Shown here: positions 44,606 through 53,346 of the stretch, piece by piece | Layout: every line of letters begins with the position of its first letter | Numbering within the stretch: position 1 is the stretch's first letter | From: Proteobacteria bacterium ST_bin12 | Lineage (GTDB): Bacteria > Pseudomonadota > Gammaproteobacteria > Burkholderiales > Methylophilaceae | DNA: 64,000 nt | Direction: 5' to 3' | Assembly: GCA_002083635.1 (NCBI GenBank) | Contig: MSXP01000006.1 | Location: 224,921 to 288,920, forward strand | Notes under the pieces: generated by a model | Database searches by the model: none | What the model was told of the DNA's origin: nothing | What the model saw: only the letters and a program-made list of their open reading frames with translations | Made by a program: the position numbers and the translations under genes

Positions 44606-46276
44606 TTAATTAGTCGCTGCTTGTTCATCCAAATTGGATTTAAAATCTAAATTTTGCATCAATATCTTTTGCTTTGCCTCACACATTTTTGCATCAACCT
44701 CAAACCCCACTAGCAAGCCACAGAACAAATCATCATGACTGAGTGGGTAATCTTTGTAAGGCATAAGTTGGTTTTTATTATAATCAAAATGCTTACCCAT
44801 CCACATAATCGCAGGTACATGGGTTTGCTCTTTTGGTGCGATGGCATAAGGCGCAGCATGCAAATAAAAGCCATGCTCGCCCAGCGATTCTCCATGATCA
44901 CTCACGTAAAGCATAGATGTAGCAAACTTGTCGTCATATTTTTTTAGCAAATCAATCACATTGGATAAAAAATAATCGGTATACAAAATCGCATTATCGT
45001 AACCATTATCAATTTCTTGCTGGGTGCAGTTTTGTAGCTCTCCTGTCATGCATACGGGTTTAAAGTGCTCAAACTACTTTGGGTATCTTCTGTAATATTC
45101 TGGCCCGTGATTACCCATTTGATGCAACACAATCAACATATCTTTTCCGCGTCTAGCTTCAATATATTTATCCAAGCCGCTTAACATACCAATATCGCGA
45201 CATTCCCCCTCACAATTAGGGTTAAGTGTTGGGGTTTTAAAATCTTCGTACTTAATGCGAGTTGCCACGCCTTTTGAGTCAGAATTATTATCGCGCCACA
45301 ATATTTGTACACCATGATCAAGCAGCACATCTAGCGCGTTTTCTTGGCTTAATGCTGCTTCTTTATGGTAGCCTTTGCGCCCCAATGCCGAAAACATACA
45401 AGGTATAGAAACACTGGTAGAAGTGCCGCAAGAGCTTACATTACTTAAACTCACCACATTTTGTTTAGCCAATAGCGGATTCGTTTCACGATGGTATCCA
45501 TTAAGAGAAAGTCGATCAAACCGCGCCGTTTCACCCACAACCAATATCATCAATTCGGTTCTTGATGAAGGCCCAATAATGACCGCATCTTTTGCAATCA
45601 TTTTCAGTTTTACTGGCTTTGCCAGTTGAATTTGTTCACTCAAATATTTGATTGCAGAATAGGTGGTATATGTCGGGTTTGCGTAAAAGCGAGTAATTTT
45701 ATGCTCTCGAATAAAAGACGCATAGCCCGCAGTAAACGGTGCCATCACAAGCAATATCAATATAAGTAGCGCCCCAACCAAGCGTAGTCTTGATTGCAGC
45801 TCTTGGCTTATGCTGGCTGGCTTAGGGCAATATTGAATGATTATCCACGCTGGGATTATGCCGAATAGTATGGTTCTAATTGCCAAATTAATGCTCAGCA
45901 AACCTGCAAACTCCTGCGGATTGGTTTGCATAATATTGTCTATCATCACAATATCCACAATCACGCCAAATTGATCCATATAGTAAGCGGCTTGAGAGGC
46001 TATTATTAAAAATAGTGCCAAAACCCAGCGCGTGGCTTTGCCGTGGCAAATGCACAAAAAGAAAATAGCGGTTAATGCGCTGAAAAATATAACCAACGAT
46101 ATTAGAAAAGGCAGATTGACCAGTTTAAACGGATAAATTTCTAATATTCGACCAAATAGTGACCAATTGGCCGTTAGCATGATAAATGCGGTAACCATTA
46201 AAATTACACGGCTCTGTGTTGGCGAATGGAACATAAATTTACTTATTGTAGATAAGCGACTGAATATAGATGTCAT
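44606..46276 (-). pseudogene. eptA: EptA-type lipid A phosphoethanolamine transferase with in-frame TAG
   Basis: Full frame of 556 residues broken once. N-terminal part: five TM helices, then LMILVVGETARFDRLSLNGY with the nucleophile Thr region GTSTSVSIPCMFS. After YYRRYPK comes a TAG (45074-45076), then in frame FEHFKPVC, NCTQQEIDNGYDNAILYTDYF and YVSDHGESLGEHG, which carries the zinc ligands Asp/His. Without read-through the C-terminal third, including metal ligands, is lost, so the enzyme is inactive. Its ATG overlaps the PAP2 stop (ATGA). Confidence 0.83.
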
Positions 46277-46986
46277 TGACTTACATTTCTTTTGATTTGT
46301 TGAGTAAATAACAGCGGTTGGCAGGCAAGGCAAGTCGCCCAAACCACCCACGCGCTCCATAAGTTGTGTGATAAAAAATGCTCCCCGCGCATCATCTGCG
46401 ACCAGCCCATCACAAAACCCAAAGTGAGCGAAAGCATTAACATCGATCGTGCAAACTTAGGCTTCACATCACGAAAAGCAAAATAAAATGCCATCAAGGC
46501 AAAGCCGCCACTGGCATGACCACCTGGAAAACATTTACCCATTGCCACGCCAACTGGCTGCGCATCAAACAATTGCAGAGAAGGCAAATGGCCGCCGTAC
46601 TGCATTAAATCGTTTGGGCAGCCGTGCATGCTATGGTGTTTAAGTAGTGAAACAGCGCTTGTGCTAACTAGCATTAGCGCAAACACCCAAAAAAGGCGCT
46701 GCTGGTAAGGTTTTAAGGGTATATACAAACTACCAATTACGCCTACTAACAAGGCAATTAGCGCGACAAAAATAAGGCCATATTTCAAACCTGTATGTAG
46801 AACAGTTTTTAATAGCCAAGTATTTTTCAGGCTAAATTGTTGGTTAACTACATCGAAGTAAGGCGCGATTAAGCGCTGATCTAAACCTGTTTTAGGATAG
46901 ATAAAAATCAAACCCAGCATACTCAGTAGCAACCACATTAATTGTTGCTTTACCCATCCTGAATAAATAGGCAACTTTACGCGCAT
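46273..46986 (-). CDS. PAP2-family phosphatase, lipid A type
   Basis: 237 residues, six TM helices. The phosphatase motifs are CFPGGHASGG (P-G-G-H variant of PSGH) and SQMMRGEHFLSHNLW (R-x5-H-x3-D region with W replacing the usual Asp context). A Lys/Arg-rich first motif precedes them. Next to an EptA gene this suggests LpxE-like removal of a lipid A phosphate before phosphoethanolamine addition; undecaprenyl pyrophosphate is the alternative. Coupled to both neighbours by overlaps. Confidence 0.8.
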   Translation of the reverse strand: MRVKLPIYSGWVKQQLMWLLLSMLGLIFIYPKTGLDQRLIAPYFDVVNQQFSLKNTWLLKTVLHTGLKYGLIFVALIALLVGVIGSLYIPLKPYQQRLFWVFALMLVSTSAVSLLKHHSMHGCPNDLMQYGGHLPSLQLFDAQPVGVAMGKCFPGGHASGGFALMAFYFAFRDVKPKFARSMLMLSLTLGFVMGWSQMMRGEHFLSHNLWSAWVVWATCLACQPLLFTQQIKRNVSQ

Positions 46987-48909
46987 TAATTTACTCCCTT
47001 GTTGAGGCTAACTGGCTTAGAAAAATGGGTTAAATCTTGCATAATTTGCATTGTGGCTTTTTGCTTTTTTTGTAATATCTGGCTCGCCATTGCATACGAT
47101 ACATTTTTGTCGCTAGCGGTGCTCACTGCCAACTTAAACATACTGCTGTTATTTACTGGATGCACGATTTTTACTTTATTATCCACATAAGCCAGCTTGT
47201 CCCAATCGGCAATATAAACATGGTCGCGCACTTGATTGCTCAACAAGTTGATGCCTATGCTGTAATCACTTTTGGCGTTGGTAACGCCCAACATTGGCAT
47301 CAACGTTGGCACAATATCCGCGTGACTCGTCATTTTTTCAACCACAGCTGCTGGCTTATTAGGCATATAAATCACCAATGGTGTACGTATTTGTTCATCG
47401 ACAAAGGTAGAGTTATGTCCCCAAAAGCCATGTTCCATAAATTCTTCACCATGGTCACCCACCAAAATCACAATGGTGTTATCCAATAGCTGGTGTTGCT
47501 TTAAATACCCAAACACGCGTCCAAACTGGCTATCTAAATGATGCACCGCGTTAATGTAGCGATTTTTAATCGGCACAATATCGGCTCTCAAGGCTTGCTT
47601 GCTTAGGCGCGCGTAATTCAAATCATCACGGTAGGGCTTGGCAATCGCACTTTCTGGCGGAAAATAATATCGCGCATGCGGTGACTCAAAAAACATAAAG
47701 GTAAAAAATGGCTTCGATGTATCGCGTTGATCAATAAACGATAATAAGTCGCTCACATTTTGTTGATCGTTTTGCCAGCCCAATCGATTGTTGCCTTGTA
47801 AGGCATGCATTTCTTCTGCAGGCATTTGGGCAAAAATGGTTTTATCAAACTCTGGATAGCTAAATAATCCGCTGGTATAAAACTGCATCTGGTAACCTTG
47901 GCTTCGCATCACGTCTAAAATCGTGGCGCCGCGCTGCTCTTGCAAAAACTGAAACCAATAGCTAGATGGCAAGCCCATCAGCATGCCAAAAACACCCGCG
48001 CGAGTGCCGTTGCCTGTGCTGTAATTTTTAGTAAAGCGCGTTGATTGCTGTGCAAAACTCCAAGCATTTGGCATGATGTGGGCGTTTAAGGCATCGGCAC
48101 GCCACGATTCAGAAACCAGCCACACAATGTTGTAAGGCTTGCTTGGCTTAGCTGATTGAATGGTATGCAAAGGATAATGCAGTTTGCCTCTGGCTTTTAA
48201 ACTGCTAGAACGTGTGCCTTGAATGCCCAATGCTTTAAAAACACCGCGCGCAGACACAATTTGATAAAACGGTACCATTTGCGCCACTGTCGATAATTGA
48301 TGCTTGGTATGCAAATCATAAGCGTAAGACAGATGCACCGCCACAGTCAGCAACAAAGCACTTAACGCTGATTTCCAACCAAAAAAATGTTGGTTTGATG
48401 CGTAAAATTTATGTGCAAGACTCTGTTGAGAAAACTGAACAGCCAGCCACATCAAACCTACTTGCAACAGCAAAAATCCTACTGCTATGAGTGCAAACCC
48501 AGCGTCACTGGAACCGCTGCCACCCAATGATTGAAACCCACCTGGTGTCATCACCAAATTCATCACAAAAGCGTTGATATACATGCCATATAACTCAAAC
48601 AACTTGGCGTTTGCGTACAGCAACAAAGTGGTGATTGCGGTTGTCAATATTGCAATAAGGTAAATCGCTTTTTGTATTTTTGATTGACTTAACTGTTTGC
48701 TAAGTGTTGTTTTTGTTAAATAAGTAAGCGCATACGATGGAATTAAATATAAAAATCCGTAGATGAAAAATGTAATGCATAAAAAAAATGAAGCTCAGCT
48801 TGTTTTCAAGATAAGTAGTTTTAAATTCTATGGTGCTTGCCACGATGAACAAGACTAAAAGATAGGTTGTGATGTAAAAATGACGTAGCGCTTGCGTGAA
48901 AGATGTCAT
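46986..48909 (-). pseudogene. YejM/PbgA-like inner-membrane sulfatase with homopolymer frameshift
   Basis: The upstream frame starts at ATG 48909 (MTSFTQALRHFYITTYLLVL) and runs to the A8 tract at 48781-48788. Dropping one A joins it to the downstream frame, giving LCITFFIYGFLYLIPSYALTY and then LTTAITTLLLYANAKLFELY, a natural set of TM helices. The long frame (46986-48647) has the sulfatase fold (IVWLVSESWRADALNA, VILVGDHGEEFMEHGFWGHN). Total 640 residues after repair, normal for the DUF3413/YejM family, which links lipid homeostasis and LPS. As sequenced it lacks a working N-terminus; the tract could also be phase-variable. Confidence 0.72.
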
Positions 48910-49068
48910 GTAATGATTCGCTTAACTAATCGACTAACAATTAAATGACCAAAGCTAATGCAACCTTAATGCCAATCTGCTTTATAAAGGCATAAGTGAT
49001 TGTTTATATTAGATAACTGATGATTTTTTAAACATCATTCATTTAAGAAATGGTTAAAACTTGCAAAC

Positions 49069-49118
49069 TTTGCACTACTTAACACTTTTAACAGTGCAAA
49101 TTTTGCAGGGTTTATAAT
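49069..49118 (+). promoter_or_regulatory. candidate promoter with inverted repeat upstream of the hemolysin-family gene
   Basis: TTTGCACT (49069-49076) and AGTGCAAA (49093-49100) form a perfect 8-base inverted repeat with a 16-base spacer. TATAAT (49113-49118) is a strong -10, with TTAACA (49088-49093) as a possible -35 at 19 bases. The repeat overlaps the -35 region, as an operator would. The rest of the 311-base gap (48910-49220) shows nothing else. Confidence 0.5.
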
Positions 49119-49220
49119 ATAAGTTTATGTAAGTAACTGAATTTTAAAGACATTTTTGTTGGTATCGAAATTGCTACTTACTGTTGGTAGTTGTTTATCA
49201 ACATCAACTGAAAGATTAAT

Positions 49221-49859
49221 ATGCAATCGTTTAACGCAGCATCAGCACCTGCTTATCAGGCACATACCGCTTATAAACTAAGAGAGTTTGCCAAAAGCAA
49301 ACGTTATACGATGCAAGAAATTCATGCTTTTGTAGTGAACAAATACGATTCCGACCGCAATGAGGTTGAAGGCTTTATTAGCGATGTCTTTGAAACATCT
49401 TATGGCGCTACGCTGCATCACTTTATGCCTGTTTTGGTGGCTTTGCGTGATGCAGATGGTTATTTAATGGCGGCTTTTGGCTTACGTAGCGCGGCAACAG
49501 AGGCACTATTTTTAGAGCAATATTTAGATGTGCCGATTGAACATTTAATGTCCAGTCAACTAAACAAGACGATTACCCGCGATGAAATTACTGAAATTGG
49601 CAATTTAGCTGTAGCAAATCCGCGCAACGCAGGCATTTTAATTGCGCATGTCATTCAACAAAGCTTAGATATGCAAGTGAAATGGTGTGTGGCAACTGCG
49701 CATCGCAGCTTACAAAATGGCCTAGTAAAAGGTGGGCGAGATGTATTTGCATTGCATTCGACTGATGTTTCCAGATTGCCAAAATCTGAGCAAGCACTTT
49801 GGGGCAGCTATTACGACAATCAGCCGCAAATTATCGCCGTACGCGGTATCACGTCATAA
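49221..49859 (+). CDS. thermostable-hemolysin family protein (GNAT-like fold)
   Basis: 212 residues. Family phrases: ATLHHFMPVLVALRDADGYLMAAFGLRSA, PIEHLMSSQLNKTITRDEITEIGNLAV and VKWCVATAHRSLQNGLVKGG. Despite its name, the family resembles acetyltransferase/AHL-synthase folds and is usually encoded next to an AMP-ligase and an SDR, as here. It probably takes part in making a small molecule rather than in lysis. Start ATG follows a GAAAGATTA spacer; no signal peptide. Confidence 0.8.
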   Translation: MQSFNAASAPAYQAHTAYKLREFAKSKRYTMQEIHAFVVNKYDSDRNEVEGFISDVFETSYGATLHHFMPVLVALRDADGYLMAAFGLRSAATEALFLEQYLDVPIEHLMSSQLNKTITRDEITEIGNLAVANPRNAGILIAHVIQQSLDMQVKWCVATAHRSLQNGLVKGGRDVFALHSTDVSRLPKSEQALWGSYYDNQPQIIAVRGITS

Positions 49860-49867
49860 ATTTGGTG

Positions 49868-51395
49868 ATGAATTTGTTAAACAGTATTCAACATCACGCG
49901 GCGCAATATCCACTGTCCATCGCGCTTCAATCTGTTTCTACCGAGAATGAAGAATTTGCCTTAAATTACGATGAGCTTAACAAGCAAATAGCTCAATTAA
50001 GCGCGCAATTATTTTCGTTTACAGCCAATAAGCCTGTAGCCATTAATATCGATAATCACCCGGCTTGTGTGGTGGTTGATTTGGCTGCGTTGGCATGCGA
50101 AACAGTATTGGTGCCGCTACCCAGCTTTTTTTCAAACGCGCAATTGTTGCACTCAATGCAAAATGCAGGTGTTGCAGCCGTTATCACCGATAACCCAAAC
50201 CGATTTTGTGAGGTTTTGGGGGATTTAATTATCGGGCAATGCACATTTAATGTCGCCAACAAAATTCTTACGCAATTTATGTTGGCCATTCCATCGGTTA
50301 CATTGCCCGATGGCACAGTCAAAATCACTTATACATCGGGCACCACTGGCAACCCAAAAGGGGTTTGCCTTGGTTTAGAAGCCATACTTAACGTCGCAAA
50401 CAGCATTAAAAATGTGGTCGGATTAACCAAAAAATAGTCAGCATGCCTGCATTTTGCCCTTATCCACTTTGCTTGAAAATGTGGCAGGTGTATACGCCAC
50501 ACTACTAGCGGGCGGCACTGTGCATATCTTACCCAGCGCACAAGTGGGCTTTAGTGGCAGCGAATTCGATAGCCAAAAGTTGTATGAAACCTTGGCCAAT
50601 ACACATGCCAACACAGTGATTTTAATTCCTGAATTATTAAAGGCGTTGGTACTTAAATTAGAATCCGGCGCGCAAGCCTTAAGTGATTTGCAGTTTGTTG
50701 CGGTGGGCGGCGCGCATGTTGCCACACACTTTTTAAACCGCGCAAAGCACCTAGGCATACCCGTTTTTGAAGGCTACGGCTTATCTGAGTGCGCTTCAGT
50801 TGTGGCTTTAAACACGTCAGTCGCTAATAAAATTGGCAGTGTTGGCAAACCACTTAAGCATATTGAGTTAATGTTTTCTCAAGAGCAGGAAATATTAGTG
50901 AAAGGCGCAAATTTTTTGGCCTATGCGCAAGAAAACCTTACACAAAGCCCAGAATGGCTAGCAACAGGCGACATAGGCTATGTTGATGATGATGGCTACT
51001 TATTCATTAACGGCCGCAAAAAGCATATTTTTATCACCTCTTTTGGGCGCAACGTTTCGCCAGAATGGATTGAGCGCGAACTCACCAGCCAGCCTGCGAT
51101 TGCACAAGCTTGTCTTTTTGGTGAAGCCAAACCTTGGAATACCGCTGTGATTGTTGCACAAGCTAGTGCCAATATTGAACAAATTCAACAATCGATTGCC
51201 AAGGTGAATCTAACCTTGCCTGATTACGCCAGAATCACACAGTTTGTGCTGGCTGATACTCCTTTTAGCGTAAGTAACCAGCAGTTAACACCCAATAGCA
51301 GACTCAAACGCGATGCGATTTGGCGCGGCTATGAACATACCATTAATGCATTTTATGCAGAACAAGATAAGGATTTAAAGCATGGCCTTTTATGA
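49868..51395 (+). pseudogene. AMP-dependent acyl-CoA synthetase/ligase with homopolymer frameshift
   Basis: From ATG 49868 the frame carries the P-loop ITYTSGTTGNPKGVCLGLEA and runs to a TAG just after an A6 tract (50430-50435). Dropping one A continues as SQHACILPLSTLLENVAG and on through EGYGLSECASVVALN, LATGDIGYVDDDGYLFINGRKKH (adenylation motif) to TGA at 51393. Repaired length is 508 residues, full-size for the ANL superfamily. As sequenced the enzyme is split. It would activate a carboxylic acid for the neighbouring enzymes. Its end overlaps the next gene by 14 bases. Confidence 0.78.
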
Positions 51396-52053
51396 TGATT
51401 TACTAAAAGCAACAGAAACTGAGCGTAAAACGCTACTAAGCTTGCCACTGATTACGCAAGGTGCCACCGGCAATATATCGCTACAAACTTATGTGGCATT
51501 TTTAACGCAAGCCTATCACCACGTAAAACACACAGTGCCTTTATTAATGGCTTGTGGCGGGCGTTTAAGTGAGCAGTATGAATGGCTACGCGTTTCAATT
51601 GGCGAATATATCGATGAAGAAATGGGCCATCAAGAATGGGTGCTGAATGATATTGCAGGTTGTGGCATGGATGCAGAAGCGGTGAGAAACGGCAAGCCCT
51701 CACTAGCAACCGAGGTGATGGTCGCGTATGCTTATGACATGATTCATCGCGTTAATCCAATCGGCTTTTTTGGCATGGTGTTGGTGTTAGAAGGCACAAG
51801 CACTGCAGTGGCAACTGCGGCTGGTCAAAACATTATGAAAAGCCTCAACTTAACACCAAAATCGTTTAGTTATTTGTTGTCACATGGTGCGTTGGATGTG
51901 GGCCATACCGATTTTTACGCAGGAATCGTCAATCAAATTACCGATAAAAAAGATCAAGACTGCCTTATTCATACTGCCAAACTTTTTTATCAATTGTATG
52001 GCAATATTTTCAGAGAAATCGAAGCGCGAACCATGCACAAGGACGCATCATGA
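51382..52053 (+). CDS. haem-oxygenase-like diiron enzyme (TenA/PqqC fold)
   Basis: 223 residues, all-helical. The metal-ligand pattern is visible: YHHVKHTVPL, then IDEEMGHQEWVLNDI (Glu, His), LEGTS (Glu) and HGALDVGHTDFY (Asp-x-x-His). This is the haem-oxygenase-like diiron oxidase pattern of Haem_oxygenas_2, whose members include UndA and other natural-product oxidases acting on fatty or amino-acid substrates. Substrate unknown; context suggests it acts on the ligase product. Overlaps neighbours at both ends. Confidence 0.75.
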   Translation: MAFYDDLLKATETERKTLLSLPLITQGATGNISLQTYVAFLTQAYHHVKHTVPLLMACGGRLSEQYEWLRVSIGEYIDEEMGHQEWVLNDIAGCGMDAEAVRNGKPSLATEVMVAYAYDMIHRVNPIGFFGMVLVLEGTSTAVATAAGQNIMKSLNLTPKSFSYLLSHGALDVGHTDFYAGIVNQITDKKDQDCLIHTAKLFYQLYGNIFREIEARTMHKDAS

Positions 52054-52850
52054 ATCTACGCAATAAACGCATTTTACTCACAGGCGCCACTGGCGGGCTT
52101 GGCGAACAAATAGGCTTGATGCTGGCACAAAAAGGTGCTGTATTGGCATTGGTTGGCCGCAATCAAACCAAGCTCAATGCACTTAAAGTAACTATTGAGG
52201 CGCTTGATGCAAATGCTTTTACGATTCAAGCCGATTTAAGCGAGCCGCATATTGCTAGCTCAGTTATCAATCAGGCAAAAGCTTACTTAGGCGAAATTGA
52301 TGTGTTGATTAACAACGCTGGCGTGCTGGATTTTATTGAGTTGCAAGACCAAACCGATACACGTATTGCAGAAGTGATTCAAACCAATGTGACGGCGCTA
52401 ATTCAACTTACACGCGCACTATTGCCCAGTTTTCAGAGCAAAAACCAAGGGCATTTTGTGTTTGTAGGCTCTATTTTTGGCTCATTGGGTTTTCCACATT
52501 TTGCCACTTATTGCGCTAGCAAATTTGCCGTACATGGCTTTTCACAAGCTTTGCGACGTGAGTTAGTGAACACTCACATCGGCGTCACATACATTGCCCC
52601 GCGCGGGATAGAAACCGACATGAACGATGCCAATACGGTTGCGATGTGGGCCAAAACTGGCAATGCCATGGATAGCGCTGAAAAAGTCGCCAGCATTATT
52701 GTTCAGGCGCTAGAAAAAGAAAAGCAAGAAGTCTTTATTGGACAGCCACAAACATTTTTTGCGTGGCTAAACGGCGTGCTGCCGCAGGTGGTAAATATAG
52801 GGCTCAAAAAACAAACGGCGCTTGCCGCGCCGTTTGTTAAAAAAACTTAA
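52050..52850 (+). CDS. short-chain dehydrogenase/reductase
   Basis: 266 residues, classical SDR: TGATGGLGEQIG cofactor loop, NNAGVLDF, and the catalytic Ser in FVGSIFGS followed by YCASKFAVHGF (Tyr-x-x-x-Lys). The Arg in GRNQTK after beta 2 favours NADP(H). C-terminal extension to residue 266 (LAAPFVKKT). Last gene of the four-gene cluster, coupled to the diiron enzyme by ATGA. Confidence 0.88.
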   Translation: MNLRNKRILLTGATGGLGEQIGLMLAQKGAVLALVGRNQTKLNALKVTIEALDANAFTIQADLSEPHIASSVINQAKAYLGEIDVLINNAGVLDFIELQDQTDTRIAEVIQTNVTALIQLTRALLPSFQSKNQGHFVFVGSIFGSLGFPHFATYCASKFAVHGFSQALRRELVNTHIGVTYIAPRGIETDMNDANTVAMWAKTGNAMDSAEKVASIIVQALEKEKQEVFIGQPQTFFAWLNGVLPQVVNIGLKKQTALAAPFVKKT

Positions 52851-52887
52851 CACTATTTTTTGCCTGAATTTATGTGTTAAGTTTTTT
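52840..52887 (+). terminator. intrinsic terminator of the four-gene cluster
   Basis: A perfect 14-base stem: AAAAAACTTAACAC (52840-52853) with GTGTTAAGTTTTTT (52874-52887), 20-base loop containing TTTTTTGCCT. The SDR stop codon lies within the left arm. The A- and T-tracts make it bidirectional. Related to the hairpins at 31091 and 57676. Confidence 0.7.
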
Positions 52888-52903
52888 ACAGATTTAAATT
52901 TTC

Positions 52904-53044
52904 TTACAGATAAAGCACCGCAGGAAAAACCGTTATGGCAAACACAAAGACTAACCACTCCATATTCCAACGTTCCAAGTGACCCGTAAAATGTAACGTG
53001 AGTACACCAATGGCCAGCGCATAATAAAGTGCTATTAGTACCAT
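52904..53044 (-). CDS. small two-helix membrane protein
   Basis: A 46-residue frame, ATG 53044 to TAA 52904, with TATAGG about 8 bases upstream. It encodes two hydrophobic helices (VLIALYYALAIGVLTLHF and EWLVFVFAITVFPAVLYL) joined by TGHLERWNM. No homologue known to me. The charge pattern (positive loop) is credible for a membrane protein, but a chance ORF cannot be excluded. The rest of this 496-base gap holds the terminator before and the TPP riboswitch after it. Confidence 0.45.
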   Translation of the reverse strand: MVLIALYYALAIGVLTLHFTGHLERWNMEWLVFVFAITVFPAVLYL

Positions 53045-53205
53045 AATTAAACCTATATAGTTTTGTTTTGAATAATTAATGACATTTATAACATTTTTTG
53101 CAAAAAATACCTAAATTTTTGTTGGCAAATCAAGCACTACTCGCCTTGTTCACTAAAACGCAATTCTTGCTTTTTAAGCCTATTTCGCGTACATTCCATG
53201 AATTG

Positions 53206-53304
53206 CTAGGGGTCTGATTTATTTGCTTTTAAGTTTTATCATTTAAAGCAAAATCAGTGAGAATCACCCTTTGAACCTGATGCGGGTAATGCCGCCGTAG
53301 GAAA
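53206..53304 (+). ncRNA. TPP riboswitch (THI element)
   Basis: The conserved core is complete: AGGGGTCTGA at the 5' side, the pyrimidine-sensor segment CAGTGAGAATCACCCTTTGA, then CCTGATGCGGGTAATGCCG and CGTAGGAAAGC. It lies 40 bases before thiC. Binding thiamine pyrophosphate would shut off translation or transcription of thiC. Confidence 0.93.
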
Positions 53305-53346
53305 GCTCAGTAACGCTTCCTATGCCATATAAAATAGGAACGCTCC

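Noticed and set aside
50425..50440. Programmed -1 frameshifting in the ligase at AAAAAA.
   Set aside because: The heptamer is C AAA AAA, not a good A AAA AAG-type slippery site, and no stimulatory structure is visible; a simple indel is more likely.
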